Both the position numbers and the translations under genes were made by a program. A stretch of DNA of 64,000 bases from Streptomyces griseorubiginosus (lineage in GTDB: Bacteria; Actinomycetota; Actinomycetes; Streptomycetales; Streptomycetaceae). Below the pieces are notes generated by a model. The model searched no databases. It was not told where the DNA came from and worked only from the letters and a program-made list of their open reading frames with translations. The stretch is from assembly GCF_001514195.1 (NCBI RefSeq), contig NZ_KQ948734.1, forward strand, positions 1,369,076-1,433,075. The letters are read 5' to 3'. Below are positions 51,933 to 61,393 of the stretch, in pieces. Positions within the stretch are counted from its first letter, which is position 1. The number at the start of each line of letters is the position of its first letter.

Positions 51933-53981
51933 CTACTGGACCACTTCCTGAATCGGCACCCGCGCCCCATCCCGCAGAAACAACGGAATCCGGTCCAACG
52001 GCGCATCGACAGTCACCGTGGTCCCACCCTCATACGTCACTCCGGTCCACGCATCCGTCCAAGACGAACCCGCCGGAAGATAAGCGGTACGGTCCCTCGC
52101 GCCGGCGGAAAGCACCGGCGCCACCAGCACATCCGCCCCGAACAGATACGCGTCGTCGACCCCCCACGCCGCCGGGTCCTCCGGGAACTCCAGGAACAGC
52201 GGCCGCATCGGCGGCAGCCCCTCCTCGTGCGCCTCGCGCATCACCCGGAGCACGTACGGCCGCAACCGCTCCCGCAGCTGCAGGTACTTCTCCAGGATCG
52301 CGCCGGCCTCCTCCCCGTACGACCACACCTCGTTCGGCCCGCCCGTCATGTCCGGCCCCAGCGGCATCCCCGGGTCACGGAACCCGTGCAGCCGCATCAA
52401 CGGCGACAGCGCGCCGAACTGGAACCAGCGGACCATGACCTCGCGGTACGCCGGGTCGTCCGGGTCGCCGCCGTGGAAGCCGCCGATGTCCGTGTTCCAC
52501 CAGGGAATCCCGGACATCGCGGTGTTGAGCCCGGCCGCGATCTGCCTCCGCAGGGTGGCGAAGTCGGTGCCGATGTCACCGGACCACAGGGCGGCGCCGT
52601 AGCGCTGACTGCCCGCCCAGGCCGAGCGGTTGAGGGTGATGACCTCCTCGCCGGCCGCCGTCAGGCCCTCGTGGAAGGTGCGGGAGTTCTCCGCCGGGTA
52701 GCTGTTGCCGACCTCCAGGCCGGGGCCCGCCCAGTAGCGCAGGTTCTCCTGGAAGCCGGGCTTCAGTTCCGGCTCGCACGCGTCCAGCCAGAACGCCGTG
52801 ATCCCGTACGGCTCCAGGTAGTTCTCCTTCACCCGCGACCACACGAACTCCCGGGCCTCCGGGTTCGTGGCGTCGTAGAAGGCGACCTGGACGGTGGAGG
52901 CGACCTCCTTGTCCGGCCAGTCGGCGTGGGCCATCGGGCCGTACTGGGTGCCGATGAAGTAGCCGCGCTGCTCCATCACGGGGTGGTTCTCGCTCAGCGG
53001 TGACACCGACGGCCACACGCTCACCACCAACTTGACGCCCAGCTCGTCCAGTTCACGGACCATCGCCGCCGGGTCGGGCCACTCGGCCGGGTCGAACTTC
53101 CACTCGCCGAGGTGCGTCCAGTGGAAGAAGTCGCAGACGATCGCCGTGAGGGGCAGCCCGCGCCGCTTGTACTCCCGTGCCACGGCGAGGAGTTCGTCCT
53201 GGGTGCGGTAGCGCAGCTTGCACTGCCAGAACCCGGCCGCCCACTCCGGCAGCATCGGCGTACGGCCCGTCACCGCGCTGTAGCGGCGCTGGCCGTCCGC
53301 CGGGTCGCCCGCGGTGATCCAGTAGTCGATCTGACGGGCCGAGTCGGCCACCCAGCGCGTGCCGTTGTGCGCGAGCTCCACGCGGCCGATCGCCGGGTTG
53401 TTCCACAGCAGGGTGTAGCCGCGGCTGGAGGCCAGGACCGGGACGGCGACCTCGGCGTTGCGCTGGACCAGGTCCACCACCAGGCCCTTCTGGTCCAGCC
53501 TGCCGTGCTGGTGCTGGCCGAGCCCGTACAGCTTCTCGTCGTCGTAGGCGGCGAAACGCTGCTCCAGCCGGTGGTGGCCGTTGCCGACCGCGGTGTAGAG
53601 CCGCGAGCCCGGCCACCAGAAGTGGGCGCGGGCCTCCGCGAGCAGCTCGGCGGAGTCCTCGGTGCGCAGGAAGCGGAGCTGCCCCTCGGCGTCGACGTGG
53701 ACGGTCAGCCGGCCCACGGTCAACCAGGCTTCCCCGTCACCGGTCTTGACCGTGCTCTCGGTGGCCGGCGGCTCGTCGAGCAGGGCGCCCGGCAGCCCCT
53801 CCAGGACCGGCCCGCCGAGCCGGGCCCGCACCCGGACCGCGTCCGGGCCCCAGGGCTCGATGCGCACGGTCTCCTGGCGCCCGCTCCACTCCAGCGCGCC
53901 GTCCCGCTCCCGGAACGTGCCGACGGTGGGGGAGGACTGCGCGAGGCTGACCTTGGGCTGTACTGCGGCAGGCTGGTTCAC
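51933..53981 (-). CDS. GH31 alpha-xylosidase
   Basis: 682-residue cytoplasmic retaining glycosidase, no signal peptide. Nucleophile Asp400 in AFWLDACEPEL and acid/base Asp469 in LWSGDIGTDF are in the standard GH31 spacing. IVCDFFHWTHLGEWKFDP, with the F-F-H-W pattern in place of the alpha-glucosidase residues, fits YicI-type alpha-xylosidases. It would remove the non-reducing xylose from xyloglucan oligosaccharides. GTG start with AGGAG 8 nt upstream. It lies 132 nt after the LacI gene on the same strand and probably shares its transcript. Confidence 0.9.
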   Translation of the reverse strand: MNQPAAVQPKVSLAQSSPTVGTFRERDGALEWSGRQETVRIEPWGPDAVRVRARLGGPVLEGLPGALLDEPPATESTVKTGDGEAWLTVGRLTVHVDAEGQLRFLRTEDSAELLAEARAHFWWPGSRLYTAVGNGHHRLEQRFAAYDDEKLYGLGQHQHGRLDQKGLVVDLVQRNAEVAVPVLASSRGYTLLWNNPAIGRVELAHNGTRWVADSARQIDYWITAGDPADGQRRYSAVTGRTPMLPEWAAGFWQCKLRYRTQDELLAVAREYKRRGLPLTAIVCDFFHWTHLGEWKFDPAEWPDPAAMVRELDELGVKLVVSVWPSVSPLSENHPVMEQRGYFIGTQYGPMAHADWPDKEVASTVQVAFYDATNPEAREFVWSRVKENYLEPYGITAFWLDACEPELKPGFQENLRYWAGPGLEVGNSYPAENSRTFHEGLTAAGEEVITLNRSAWAGSQRYGAALWSGDIGTDFATLRRQIAAGLNTAMSGIPWWNTDIGGFHGGDPDDPAYREVMVRWFQFGALSPLMRLHGFRDPGMPLGPDMTGGPNEVWSYGEEAGAILEKYLQLRERLRPYVLRVMREAHEEGLPPMRPLFLEFPEDPAAWGVDDAYLFGADVLVAPVLSAGARDRTAYLPAGSSWTDAWTGVTYEGGTTVTVDAPLDRIPLFLRDGARVPIQEVVQ

Positions 53982-54113
53982 GAGGGGGGCTCCTGAAGGA
54001 GTGCAGACGGCGAGTGCGGGCAGGGCCGTGCCGCGCAGGCACGTGAGACGCGACGCGTGAAGTGAGGGGTCGTGCGTGAGGTGACGGGGTGCTTGAGACG
54101 CGGTGCGGGCCGG

Positions 54114-55127
54114 TCAGGACGCCGAAGGCGCCGGCCCCGTGCTCGACCGGACCGTCAACTCGGGTTCGAGCAGGACGACTTCGTCCTCACCGCGGCCCTC
54201 CAGCTTCGCGGCGAGTCGTTCCACGGCGTGCCGGCCCATCTCCTGGGCGGGGATGGAGACCGAGGTCAGCCGCACCGAGGCCTGGAGGGCGACCTGTTCG
54301 GGGCAGATCGCGACCACCGAGACGTCCTCGGGGACGGCCCGGCCCTGCTGCCGCAGCAGCGCGAGCAGCGGCTCCACCGCCTGTTCGTTCTGCACGACGA
54401 ACCCGGTGGTGGACGGGCGCTCGTCGAGGATGCGGGCGACGGTCACGGCCATCGCGTCGTACCCGCCGTCGCACGGCCGGTGCAGCAGTCGTACGCCCAA
54501 CTCCAGGGCGCGGGACCGCAGTCCGTCGAGCGTGCGCTCGGCGAAACCGGTGTGCCGCTCGTAGACCGCGGGGGCCTCGCCGATGACAGCGATGTCGCGG
54601 TGACCGAGCTTCGCGAGGTGCTCCACGCACAGCGCGCCGGTGGCCCGGAAGTCGAGGTCGACGCAGGTCAGGCCCGAGGTGTCGGCGGGGAGGCCGATGA
54701 GCACGGACGGCTGGTCGGTGCCGCGCAGCAGCGGCAGCCGCTCGTCGTCGAGCTCGACGTCCATCAGGATCATCGCGTCGGCCAGACCGCTGCCGGTCAC
54801 CCGGCGCACCGCGTCCGGACCCTCCTCACCGGTCAGCAGGAGCACGTCGTAGCCGTGCGTACGGGCCGTGGTGGCCACCGCGATGGCGATCTCCATCATC
54901 ACCGGCACGTACATGTCGGTGCGGAGCGGGACCATCAGCGCGATGATGTTCGACCTGCTGCTGGCGAGCGCGCGGGCGCCCGCGTTCGGGTGGTAGCCGA
55001 GTTCCCGGATGCTCTGCTCGACCCGGTGCCGGGTGGTCGTGGAGATGGACCGCTTGCCACTGAGGACATAGCTCACCGTGCTGGCCGAGACTCCGGCGTG
55101 CTGGGCGACCTCGGCGAGGGTGACCAT
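54114..55127 (-). CDS. LacI family repressor of the sugar block
   Basis: 337-residue regulator. Helix-turn-helix MVTLAEVAQHAGVSASTVSYVLSGKRSIS at the N terminus and hinge helix YHPNAGARALAS with the ALASxRS sequence. A periplasmic-binding-protein-like sensor follows (IALMVPLRTDMYVPVMM, GYDVLLLTGEEG, FVVQNEQAVEPLLALLR). GGAGAG lies 5 nt before ATG 55127. Two GAAGCGCTTC operators lie 17 and 104 nt upstream, and identical cores lie before the GH3 and transporter genes; it most likely represses itself, GH31 and the block until an oligosaccharide binds. Confidence 0.92.
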   Translation of the reverse strand: MVTLAEVAQHAGVSASTVSYVLSGKRSISTTTRHRVEQSIRELGYHPNAGARALASSRSNIIALMVPLRTDMYVPVMMEIAIAVATTARTHGYDVLLLTGEEGPDAVRRVTGSGLADAMILMDVELDDERLPLLRGTDQPSVLIGLPADTSGLTCVDLDFRATGALCVEHLAKLGHRDIAVIGEAPAVYERHTGFAERTLDGLRSRALELGVRLLHRPCDGGYDAMAVTVARILDERPSTTGFVVQNEQAVEPLLALLRQQGRAVPEDVSVVAICPEQVALQASVRLTSVSIPAQEMGRHAVERLAAKLEGRGEDEVVLLEPELTVRSSTGPAPSAS

Positions 55128-55143
55128 CCAGCTCTCCAAGCTT

Positions 55144-55160
55144 TGTGAAGCGCTTCGACA
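55144..55160. promoter_or_regulatory. LacI-type operator 3 (imperfect)
   Basis: GAAGCGCTTC core at 55147-55156 with flanks TGT on the left and GACA on the right, one mismatch from the consensus arms. It begins 17 nt before the LacI start, so it would block transcription or the early transcript: autoregulation. Confidence 0.8.
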
Positions 55161-55230
55161 GTGCGCAGTGCGAACAGGTGAGGGTGGGGGTGGTTCGACA
55201 GTAGCTCCCCCGCGAGTGGGTGTCCATAGG

Positions 55231-55250
55231 CTGTCGAAGCGCTTCGACAG
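55231..55250. promoter_or_regulatory. LacI-type operator 4 (perfect 20-bp palindrome)
   Basis: CTGTCGAAGCGCTTCGACAG is a perfect 20-bp palindrome, longer than the others, sharing TCGAAGCGCTTCGA with operators 1 and 2. It lies 104 nt before the LacI start; the pair at 55147 and 55231 is about 84 bp apart, suiting looping. Confidence 0.88.
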
Positions 55251-55492
55251 AGAGTCCTGCGCGGGACCAGGCCTCCTGCCTACCACGACAGGAACACCGA
55301 ACACGAGTACGTAGCCGGTGCCGGGCCCTCCGGCGCACCGACCGCTCGACACCGCGTCGCGTTCCGTCGACATCGGCCGAACGGCCGCGCGCGGGGTGGT
55401 GACCTCGCCCGGGATCAGGTACATACGATCGAGTAGCACCGGTCAGTAACGCATCGGCACCAAGATCCCGATTCGCGACGAGGTGAGCCCCA

Positions 55493-57424
55493 ATGTCCGC
55501 ACCGTCCACCAAGCCCGTCGTCACCGAACGCGAGGCCCGCGAGGTGGCGGAGGCCGCCAGGGAGCAGGACTGGCGCAAGCCCAGCTTCGCCAAGGAACTG
55601 TTCCTCGGCCGATTCCGGCTCGACCTCATCCACCCGCACCCCGTGCCCCCCGCCGAGGACGCCCGGCGCGGCGAGGCCTTCCTCGCCCAGCTCCGCGACT
55701 TCTGCGAGACGAAGGTCGACGGCGCCCTCATCGAACGCGAGGCCCGCATCCCCGACGACATCGTCAACGGGCTCAAGGAGCTCGGCGCCTTCGGCATGAA
55801 GATCGACCCCAAGTACGGCGGCCTCGGCCTCACCCAGGTGTACTACAACAAGGCCCTCGCCCTCGTGGGCTCCGCCAGCCCCGCCATCGGCGTGCTGCTC
55901 TCCGCCCACCAGTCGATCGGCGTACCGCAGCCGCTCAAGCTGTTCGGCACCCAGGAGCAGAAGGAGAAGTTCCTGCCCCGGTGCGCCCGCACCGACATCA
56001 GCGCCTTCCTCCTCACCGAGCCGGACGTCGGCTCGGACCCCGCCCGGCTGGCCACCACCGCACTGCCCGACGGCGACGACTACATCCTCGACGGAGTGAA
56101 ACTCTGGACCACCAACGGCGTGGTCGCCGACCTCCTCGTCGTCATGGCCCGGGTCCCGAAGAGCGAGGGCCACAAGGGCGGCATCACCGCCTTCGTCGTC
56201 GAGACCGACTCACCCGGCGTCACCGTCGAGAACCGCAACGCCTTCATGGGCCTCCGGGGCATCGAGAACGGCGTCACCCGATTCCACCAGGTCCGGGTCC
56301 CGGCCGCGAACCGCGTCGGCCCCGAGGGCGCCGGCCTGAAGATCGCGCTCACCACCCTCAACACCGGCCGCCTCTCCCTGCCCGCCTCCTGCGTGGCCGC
56401 CGGCAAGTGGAGCCTGAAGATCGCCCGCGAATGGTCCGCGGCCCGCGAGCAGTGGGGCAAGCCCATCGCCCACCACGAGGCCGTCGGCTCCAAGATCTCC
56501 TTCATCGCGGCGACCACCTTCGCCCTGGAGGCCGTCCTCGACCTCTCCTCCCAGATGGCCGACGAGAACCGCAACGACATCCGCATCGAGGGTGCCCTCG
56601 CCAAGCTCTACGCCTCCGAGATGGCCTGGCTCGTCGCCGACGAACTCGTCCAGATCCGCGGCGGCCGCGGCTTCGAGACCGCCGAGTCCCTGCGCGCCCG
56701 CGGCGAGAAGGCCGTCCCCGCCGAACAGGTCCTCCGCGACCTGCGCATCAACCGCATCTTCGAGGGCTCCACCGAGATCATGCACCTGCTCATCGCCCGC
56801 GAGGCCGTCGACGCCCACCTCTCCGTGGCGGGCGACCTGATCGACCCGGACAAGTCCCTGTCCGACAAGGCGAAGGCAGGCGCGAACGCCGGCGTCTTCT
56901 ACGCCAAGTGGCTCCCCAAACTGGTCGCCGGGCCCGGACAACTCCCCACCTCCTACGCCGAGTTCAAACGCGAGGTCGACCTCTCGACGCATCTCCGCTA
57001 CGTCGAACGCACCTCCCGCAAGCTCGCCCGCTCCACCTTCTACGCGATGTCCCGCTGGCAGGGCCGCATGGAGACCAAGCAGGGCTTCCTCGGCCGGATC
57101 GTCGACATCGGCGCGGAGCTGTTCGCCATGTCCGCGGCCTGCGTCCGAGCCGAACTGCTGCGCAGCACCGAGTCCCACGGCCGCGAGGCCTACCAGCTCG
57201 CCGACGCCTTCTGCCACCAGTCCCGGCTGCGCGTCGAGGAACTCTTCGGCCGCCTCTGGAACAACACCGACGACCAGGACCGCAAGGTCGTCAAGGGCGT
57301 CATGTCCGGCACCTACGCCTGGTTGGAGGACGGCATCGTCGACCCCTCCGGCGAAGGCGCCTGGATCGCCGACGCCACCCCCGGCCCCTCCGAGAAGGAG
57401 AACGTCCACCGCCCGATCCGGTGA
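55493..57424 (+). CDS. Acyl-CoA dehydrogenase, long form (VLCAD-like)
   Basis: 643-residue flavoenzyme, far longer than the usual 380-residue dehydrogenases: a core with LTEPDVGSDPA near residue 180, GLRGIENGVTRF and SLPASCVAAGKWS, then a C-terminal helical extension (from about 450) like VLCAD/ACAD9. The catalytic base would be Glu424 in RIFEGSTEI. It would start beta-oxidation of long or unusual acyl-CoAs. ATG 55493 has GAGGTGAG six nt upstream. It is followed by a strong terminator, so it is a single-gene transcript separate from dxr. Confidence 0.88.
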   Translation: MSAPSTKPVVTEREAREVAEAAREQDWRKPSFAKELFLGRFRLDLIHPHPVPPAEDARRGEAFLAQLRDFCETKVDGALIEREARIPDDIVNGLKELGAFGMKIDPKYGGLGLTQVYYNKALALVGSASPAIGVLLSAHQSIGVPQPLKLFGTQEQKEKFLPRCARTDISAFLLTEPDVGSDPARLATTALPDGDDYILDGVKLWTTNGVVADLLVVMARVPKSEGHKGGITAFVVETDSPGVTVENRNAFMGLRGIENGVTRFHQVRVPAANRVGPEGAGLKIALTTLNTGRLSLPASCVAAGKWSLKIAREWSAAREQWGKPIAHHEAVGSKISFIAATTFALEAVLDLSSQMADENRNDIRIEGALAKLYASEMAWLVADELVQIRGGRGFETAESLRARGEKAVPAEQVLRDLRINRIFEGSTEIMHLLIAREAVDAHLSVAGDLIDPDKSLSDKAKAGANAGVFYAKWLPKLVAGPGQLPTSYAEFKREVDLSTHLRYVERTSRKLARSTFYAMSRWQGRMETKQGFLGRIVDIGAELFAMSAACVRAELLRSTESHGREAYQLADAFCHQSRLRVEELFGRLWNNTDDQDRKVVKGVMSGTYAWLEDGIVDPSGEGAWIADATPGPSEKENVHRPIR

Positions 57425-57430
57425 CCCCGC

Positions 57431-57467
57431 GAGGACAGCGCACCCCCTGAGGGGACGCGCTGTCCTC
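57431..57467 (+). terminator. Terminator of the acyl-CoA dehydrogenase gene
   Basis: Perfect 11-bp outer stem GAGGACAGCGC (57431-57441) with GCGCTGTCCTC (57457-57467) and an inner CCCC-TGA-GGGG hairpin, starting 7 nt after the stop. Confidence 0.85.
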
Positions 57468-57485
57468 CTACGCCGTCCTTACGGC

Positions 57486-57491
57486 CACAAT
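57486..57491 (+). promoter_or_regulatory. -10-like hexamer directly before dxr
   Basis: CACAAT, one base from TACAAT, ends 6 nt before the ATG at 57498, suggesting a leaderless dxr mRNA. GGAACG between them is a poor Shine-Dalgarno. Confidence 0.45.
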
Positions 57492-57497
57492 GGAACG

Positions 57498-58754
57498 ATG
57501 AGCGACAGTCCAGCCCCCCTCGCCGACCCGCACCTGGTCTACGACCCCCTCGCGGGCGACGGCCCCAAGGACGTGGTGATCCTCGGCTCCACCGGATCGA
57601 TCGGCACCCAGGCCATCGACCTCGTGCTGCGCAACCCCGACCGGTTCCGGGTCACCGGGCTCTCCGCCAACGGCGGCCGGGTCGCGCTCCTCGCCGAGCA
57701 GGCACACCGGCTCGGGGTACGGACCGTCGCGGTCGCCCGCGAGGACGTCGTACCGCAACTCCGGGAGGCGCTCACCGGTCTCTACGGCCCGGGCCGACCG
57801 CTCCCCGACATACTCGCCGGACCCGACGCGGCCACCCACCTCGCCGCCTCCGACTGCCACACCGTCCTCAACGGCATCACCGGATCCATCGGCCTCGCCC
57901 CCACCCTCGCCGCCCTGGAGGCGGGCCGCACCCTCGCGCTCGCCAACAAGGAGTCCCTCATCGTGGGCGGCCCGCTGGTCAAGGCGCTCGCCAAGCCCGG
58001 CCAGATCATCCCGGTCGACTCCGAGCACGCGGCCCTCTTCCAGTCCCTGGCCTCCGGGACCCGGGCCGACGTCCGCAAGCTGGTCGTCACCGCGTCCGGC
58101 GGCCCCTTCCGCGGCCGTACCAAAGCAGACCTCGCCCAGGTGACCGTCGAGGACGCCCTCGCCCACCCCACGTGGGCCATGGGCCCGGTCATCACGATCA
58201 ACTCCGCGACCCTCGTCAACAAGGGTCTCGAAGTCATCGAGGCACACCTCCTCTACGACATTCCCTTCGACCGCATTGAGGTGGTCGTGCATCCCCAGTC
58301 GTATGTCCACTCGATGGTTGAGTTCACCGACGGATCCACGATCGCCCAGGCGACGCCCCCCGACATGCGGGGGCCGATCGCCATCGGTCTCGGCTGGCCC
58401 GAGCGCGTCCCCGACGCGGCTCCCGCCTTCGACTGGAGCAAGGCGTCGACCTGGGAGTTCTTCCCGCTCGACAACGAGGCGTTCCCCTCGGTGAACCTCG
58501 CGCGACACGTGGGTGAGCTCGCGGGCACGGCCCCGGCGGTGTTCAATGCCGCCAACGAGGAGTGCGTCGAGGCCTTCCGGGCCGGCGCACTGCCGTTCAA
58601 CGGGATCATGGAGACCGTGACCCGGGTGGTGGACGAGCACGGCACCCCAAGCCGGGGAACCTCGCTCACCGTCGCGGACGTCCTCGAAGCGGAGACCTGG
58701 GCGCGGACCCGGGCCCGGGAACTGACGGCACAGACGGCGGAGGCCCGTGCATGA
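57498..58754 (+). CDS. dxr: 1-deoxy-D-xylulose 5-phosphate reductoisomerase
   Basis: 418-residue enzyme of the MEP isoprenoid pathway, converting DXP to MEP with NADPH. NADPH site [14 protein letters not shown] near residue 30; [11 protein letters not shown], the metal/active site [12 protein letters not shown] near 173-184, the conserved SGGPFRG near 199 and [12 protein letters not shown] are all present. The stop overlaps the site-2 protease start by ATGA. ispG, a later gene of the same pathway, is encoded 1.5 kb downstream. Confidence 0.95.
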   Translation: MSDSPAPLADPHLVYDPLAGDGPKDVVILGSTGSIGTQAIDLVLRNPDRFRVTGLSANGGRVALLAEQAHRLGVRTVAVAREDVVPQLREALTGLYGPGRPLPDILAGPDAATHLAASDCHTVLNGITGSIGLAPTLAALEAGRTLALANKESLIVGGPLVKALAKPGQIIPVDSEHAALFQSLASGTRADVRKLVVTASGGPFRGRTKADLAQVTVEDALAHPTWAMGPVITINSATLVNKGLEVIEAHLLYDIPFDRIEVVVHPQSYVHSMVEFTDGSTIAQATPPDMRGPIAIGLGWPERVPDAAPAFDWSKASTWEFFPLDNEAFPSVNLARHVGELAGTAPAVFNAANEECVEAFRAGALPFNGIMETVTRVVDEHGTPSRGTSLTVADVLEAETWARTRARELTAQTAEARA

Positions 58755-60055
58755 CGACCCTGATGTTCATCCTCGGCATAGGGCTCTTCGCCCTCGGCCT
58801 CCTGGTCTCGATCGCGTGGCACGAACTGGGTCACCTGTCCTTCGCCAAACTGTTCGGCATCCGCGTGCCGCAGTACATGGTCGGCTTCGGCCCCACCGTC
58901 TGGTCCCGCAAGAAGGGCGAGACGGAGTACGGCATCAAGGCCGTCCCCTTCGGCGGCTACATCCGCATGATCGGCATGTTCCCGCCCGGCGACGACGGCC
59001 GGATAAGCGCCCGCTCGACCTCCCCCTGGCGCGGCATGATCGAGGACGCCCGCTCGGCCGCCTTCGAGGAACTCCAGCCCGGCGACGAGAAACGCCTCTT
59101 CTACACCCGTAAGCCCTGGAAACGCGTCATCGTGATGTTCGCGGGCCCCTTCGCGAACCTGATCCTCGCCGTCGCCCTGTTCCTCACCGTCCTCATGGGC
59201 TTCGGCATCTCCCAGCAGACCAACACGGTCAGCTCGGTCTCCAAGTGCGTGATCGCCCAGAGCCAGAACCGCGAGACCTGCAAGGCCTCCGACCCCGCCT
59301 CCCCGGCGGCGGCCGCCGGCCTCAAGGCGGGCGACAAGATCATCGCGTTCAACGGCGTCCGCACCGACGACTGGAACAAGCTCTCCGACCTCATCCGCGC
59401 CAACCCCGACAAGACGGTCCCGATCGTCGTCGAGCGCGACGGCAAGGACCTCACCCTCACCGCGAAGATCGCCTCCAACCAGGTCGCCAAGAAGGACTCC
59501 AGCGGCCAGTACGTCCAGGGCGAGTACGTCACCGCGGGCTTCCTCGGCTTCAGCGCCGCCACCGGCATCGTCAAGCAGGACTTCGGCGATTCCGTGGTGT
59601 GGATGGGCGACCGCGTCGGCGAGGCCGTCGACTCCCTGGCCGCCCTCCCCGGCAAGATCCCGGCCCTGTGGAACGCGGCCTTCGACGACGCCCCGCGCGA
59701 GCCGGACTCCCCGATGGGCGTGGTCGGAGCGGCGCGGGTCGGCGGCGAGATCTTCACCCTGGACATCCCGCCCACCCAGCAACTCGCCATGGCGCTGATG
59801 CTGGTGGCGGGCTTCAACCTCTCCCTGTTCCTCTTCAACATGCTCCCGCTGCTCCCCCTGGACGGCGGCCACATCGCGGGCGCCCTCTGGGAGTCCCTGC
59901 GCCGCAACCTGGCGAAGCTGTTGAAGCGCCCGGACCCGGGCCCGTTCGACGTGGCGAAGCTGATGCCGGTGGCTTATGTGGTGGCGGGGATCTTCATCTG
60001 CTTCACGGTCCTCGTCCTGATCGCGGACGTCGTCAACCCGGTCCGCATCTCGTAG
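58751..60055 (+). CDS. Site-2 protease (RseP-like M50 metalloprotease)
   Basis: 434-residue membrane metalloprotease. Zinc motif HELGH (His24, Glu25, His28) lies in the first helix, a PDZ domain ([28 protein letters not shown]) in the middle, and the third ligand in [15 protein letters not shown] near residue 372. About four helices. RseP-type proteases cut anti-sigma factors or signal-peptide remnants in the membrane. Coupled to dxr by ATGA; this dxr-rseP arrangement is common in bacteria. A perfect 15-bp terminator follows. Confidence 0.93.
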   Translation: MTTLMFILGIGLFALGLLVSIAWHELGHLSFAKLFGIRVPQYMVGFGPTVWSRKKGETEYGIKAVPFGGYIRMIGMFPPGDDGRISARSTSPWRGMIEDARSAAFEELQPGDEKRLFYTRKPWKRVIVMFAGPFANLILAVALFLTVLMGFGISQQTNTVSSVSKCVIAQSQNRETCKASDPASPAAAAGLKAGDKIIAFNGVRTDDWNKLSDLIRANPDKTVPIVVERDGKDLTLTAKIASNQVAKKDSSGQYVQGEYVTAGFLGFSAATGIVKQDFGDSVVWMGDRVGEAVDSLAALPGKIPALWNAAFDDAPREPDSPMGVVGAARVGGEIFTLDIPPTQQLAMALMLVAGFNLSLFLFNMLPLLPLDGGHIAGALWESLRRNLAKLLKRPDPGPFDVAKLMPVAYVVAGIFICFTVLVLIADVVNPVRIS

Positions 60056-60068
60056 CCGTACGGCGTTC

Positions 60069-60103
60069 AAGGCGGCCCGGCACGCTCTGTGCCGGGCCGC
60101 CTT
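60069..60103 (+). terminator. Terminator of the dxr-protease operon
   Basis: Perfect 15-bp stem AAGGCGGCCCGGCAC / GTGCCGGGCCGCCTT with a 5-nt loop, 14 nt after the protease stop and ending in TT. It separates ispG, which must have its own promoter in 60104-60225. Confidence 0.88.
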
Positions 60104-60225
60104 CCATTGAGTGGGTTTGGCGGGCGGGATGTGCTCCCGGCCGGGTCGGTGCCGTAATCTCGAAGCCTGGAGCCCGCCGCTGACGGGACCTGGACCTTGA
60201 TCCACGACTTGGGGTTGCACAGCAG

Positions 60226-61383
60226 ATGACTGCGATTTCTCTCGGCATGCCGTCCGTTCCGACCAGGGTTGCCGAGCGCCGCAAGAGCCGGCAGATCCAG
60301 GTCGGGTCTGTGGCGGTCGGCGGTGACGCCCCCGTCTCCGTGCAGTCGATGACCACGACGCGTACGTCGGACATCGGCGCCACGCTCCAGCAGATCGCCG
60401 AGCTGACGGCGTCCGGCTGCCAGATCGTGCGGGTGGCCTGCCCCACGCAGGACGACGCGGACGCGCTGGCGACCATCGCGCGCAAGTCGCAGATCCCGGT
60501 GATCGCGGACATCCACTTCCAGCCGAAGTACGTGTTCGCGGCGATCGAGGCCGGCTGCGCGGCCGTCCGCGTCAACCCCGGCAACATCAAGCAGTTCGAC
60601 GACAAGGTCAAGGAGATCGCGAAGGCCGCGCGCGACCACGGCACCCCGATCCGGATCGGCGTGAACGCGGGCTCCCTGGACCGCCGTCTGCTCCAGAAGT
60701 ACGGCAAGGCGACCCCGGAGGCGCTCGTGGAGAGCGCGCTGTGGGAGGCCTCCCTCTTCGAGGAGCACGACTTCCGGGACATCAAGATCTCCGTCAAGCA
60801 CAACGACCCGGTCGTCATGATCGAGGCGTACAAGCAGCTCGCCGCCCAGTGCGACTACCCGCTGCACCTCGGTGTCACGGAGGCCGGCCCGGCGTTCCAG
60901 GGCACGATCAAGTCGGCCGTGGCCTTCGGCGCCCTCCTCTCCCAGGGCATCGGCGACACGATCCGCGTGTCCCTCTCGGCCCCGCCGGTCGAGGAGGTCA
61001 AGGTCGGCAACCAGATCCTGGAGTCCCTGAACCTCAAGCAGCGCGGCCTGGAGATCGTCTCCTGCCCCTCCTGCGGGCGCGCCCAGGTCGACGTCTACAA
61101 GCTGGCCGAGGAGGTCACGGCAGGCCTGACCGGCATGGAGGTCCCCCTCCGCGTCGCCGTCATGGGCTGTGTCGTCAACGGCCCCGGCGAGGCCCGTGAG
61201 GCCGACCTCGGTGTCGCCTCCGGCAACGGCAAGGGGCAGATCTTCGTCAAGGGCGAGGTCATCAAGACGGTCCCGGAGTCCAAGATCGTGGAGACCCTCA
61301 TCGAGGAGGCGATGAAGATCGCCGAGCAGATGCAGGACGCGGGCGTGGAGTCGGGCGAGCCGTCGGTGTCGGTGGCGGGCTGA
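60226..61383 (+). CDS. ispG: 4-hydroxy-3-methylbut-2-en-1-yl diphosphate synthase
   Basis: 385-residue iron-sulfur enzyme (GcpE) making HMBPP from MEcPP in the MEP pathway. N-terminal TIM barrel ([34 protein letters not shown]) and C-terminal [4Fe-4S] domain with SCPSCGRAQ and [11 protein letters not shown], giving the three cysteine ligands plus the glutamate. The two-domain form and length match the bacterial enzyme. The start at 60226 lacks a strong Shine-Dalgarno. Its stop is only 10 nt from the convergent GNAT stop. Confidence 0.95.
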   Translation: MTAISLGMPSVPTRVAERRKSRQIQVGSVAVGGDAPVSVQSMTTTRTSDIGATLQQIAELTASGCQIVRVACPTQDDADALATIARKSQIPVIADIHFQPKYVFAAIEAGCAAVRVNPGNIKQFDDKVKEIAKAARDHGTPIRIGVNAGSLDRRLLQKYGKATPEALVESALWEASLFEEHDFRDIKISVKHNDPVVMIEAYKQLAAQCDYPLHLGVTEAGPAFQGTIKSAVAFGALLSQGIGDTIRVSLSAPPVEEVKVGNQILESLNLKQRGLEIVSCPSCGRAQVDVYKLAEEVTAGLTGMEVPLRVAVMGCVVNGPGEAREADLGVASGNGKGQIFVKGEVIKTVPESKIVETLIEEAMKIAEQMQDAGVESGEPSVSVAG

Positions 61384-61393
61384 CCCCGGTGGC

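Larger units (their letters stand above)
55128..55492. other. 365-bp divergent gap between LacI and acyl-CoA dehydrogenase genes
   Basis: It holds the two LacI operators (55144-55160, 55231-55250) near the LacI start. A -10-like TACGAT at 55424-55429 lies 63 nt before the acyl-CoA dehydrogenase ATG, with a poorly spaced GTGACC upstream. No reading frame here is convincing as a gene. Confidence 0.75.

Noticed and set aside
37048..55127. Recent transfer of the sugar block by a mobile element
   Set aside because: No integrase, transposase, tRNA attachment site or terminal direct repeat is seen, and base composition is like the neighbours; insertion is only a possibility.
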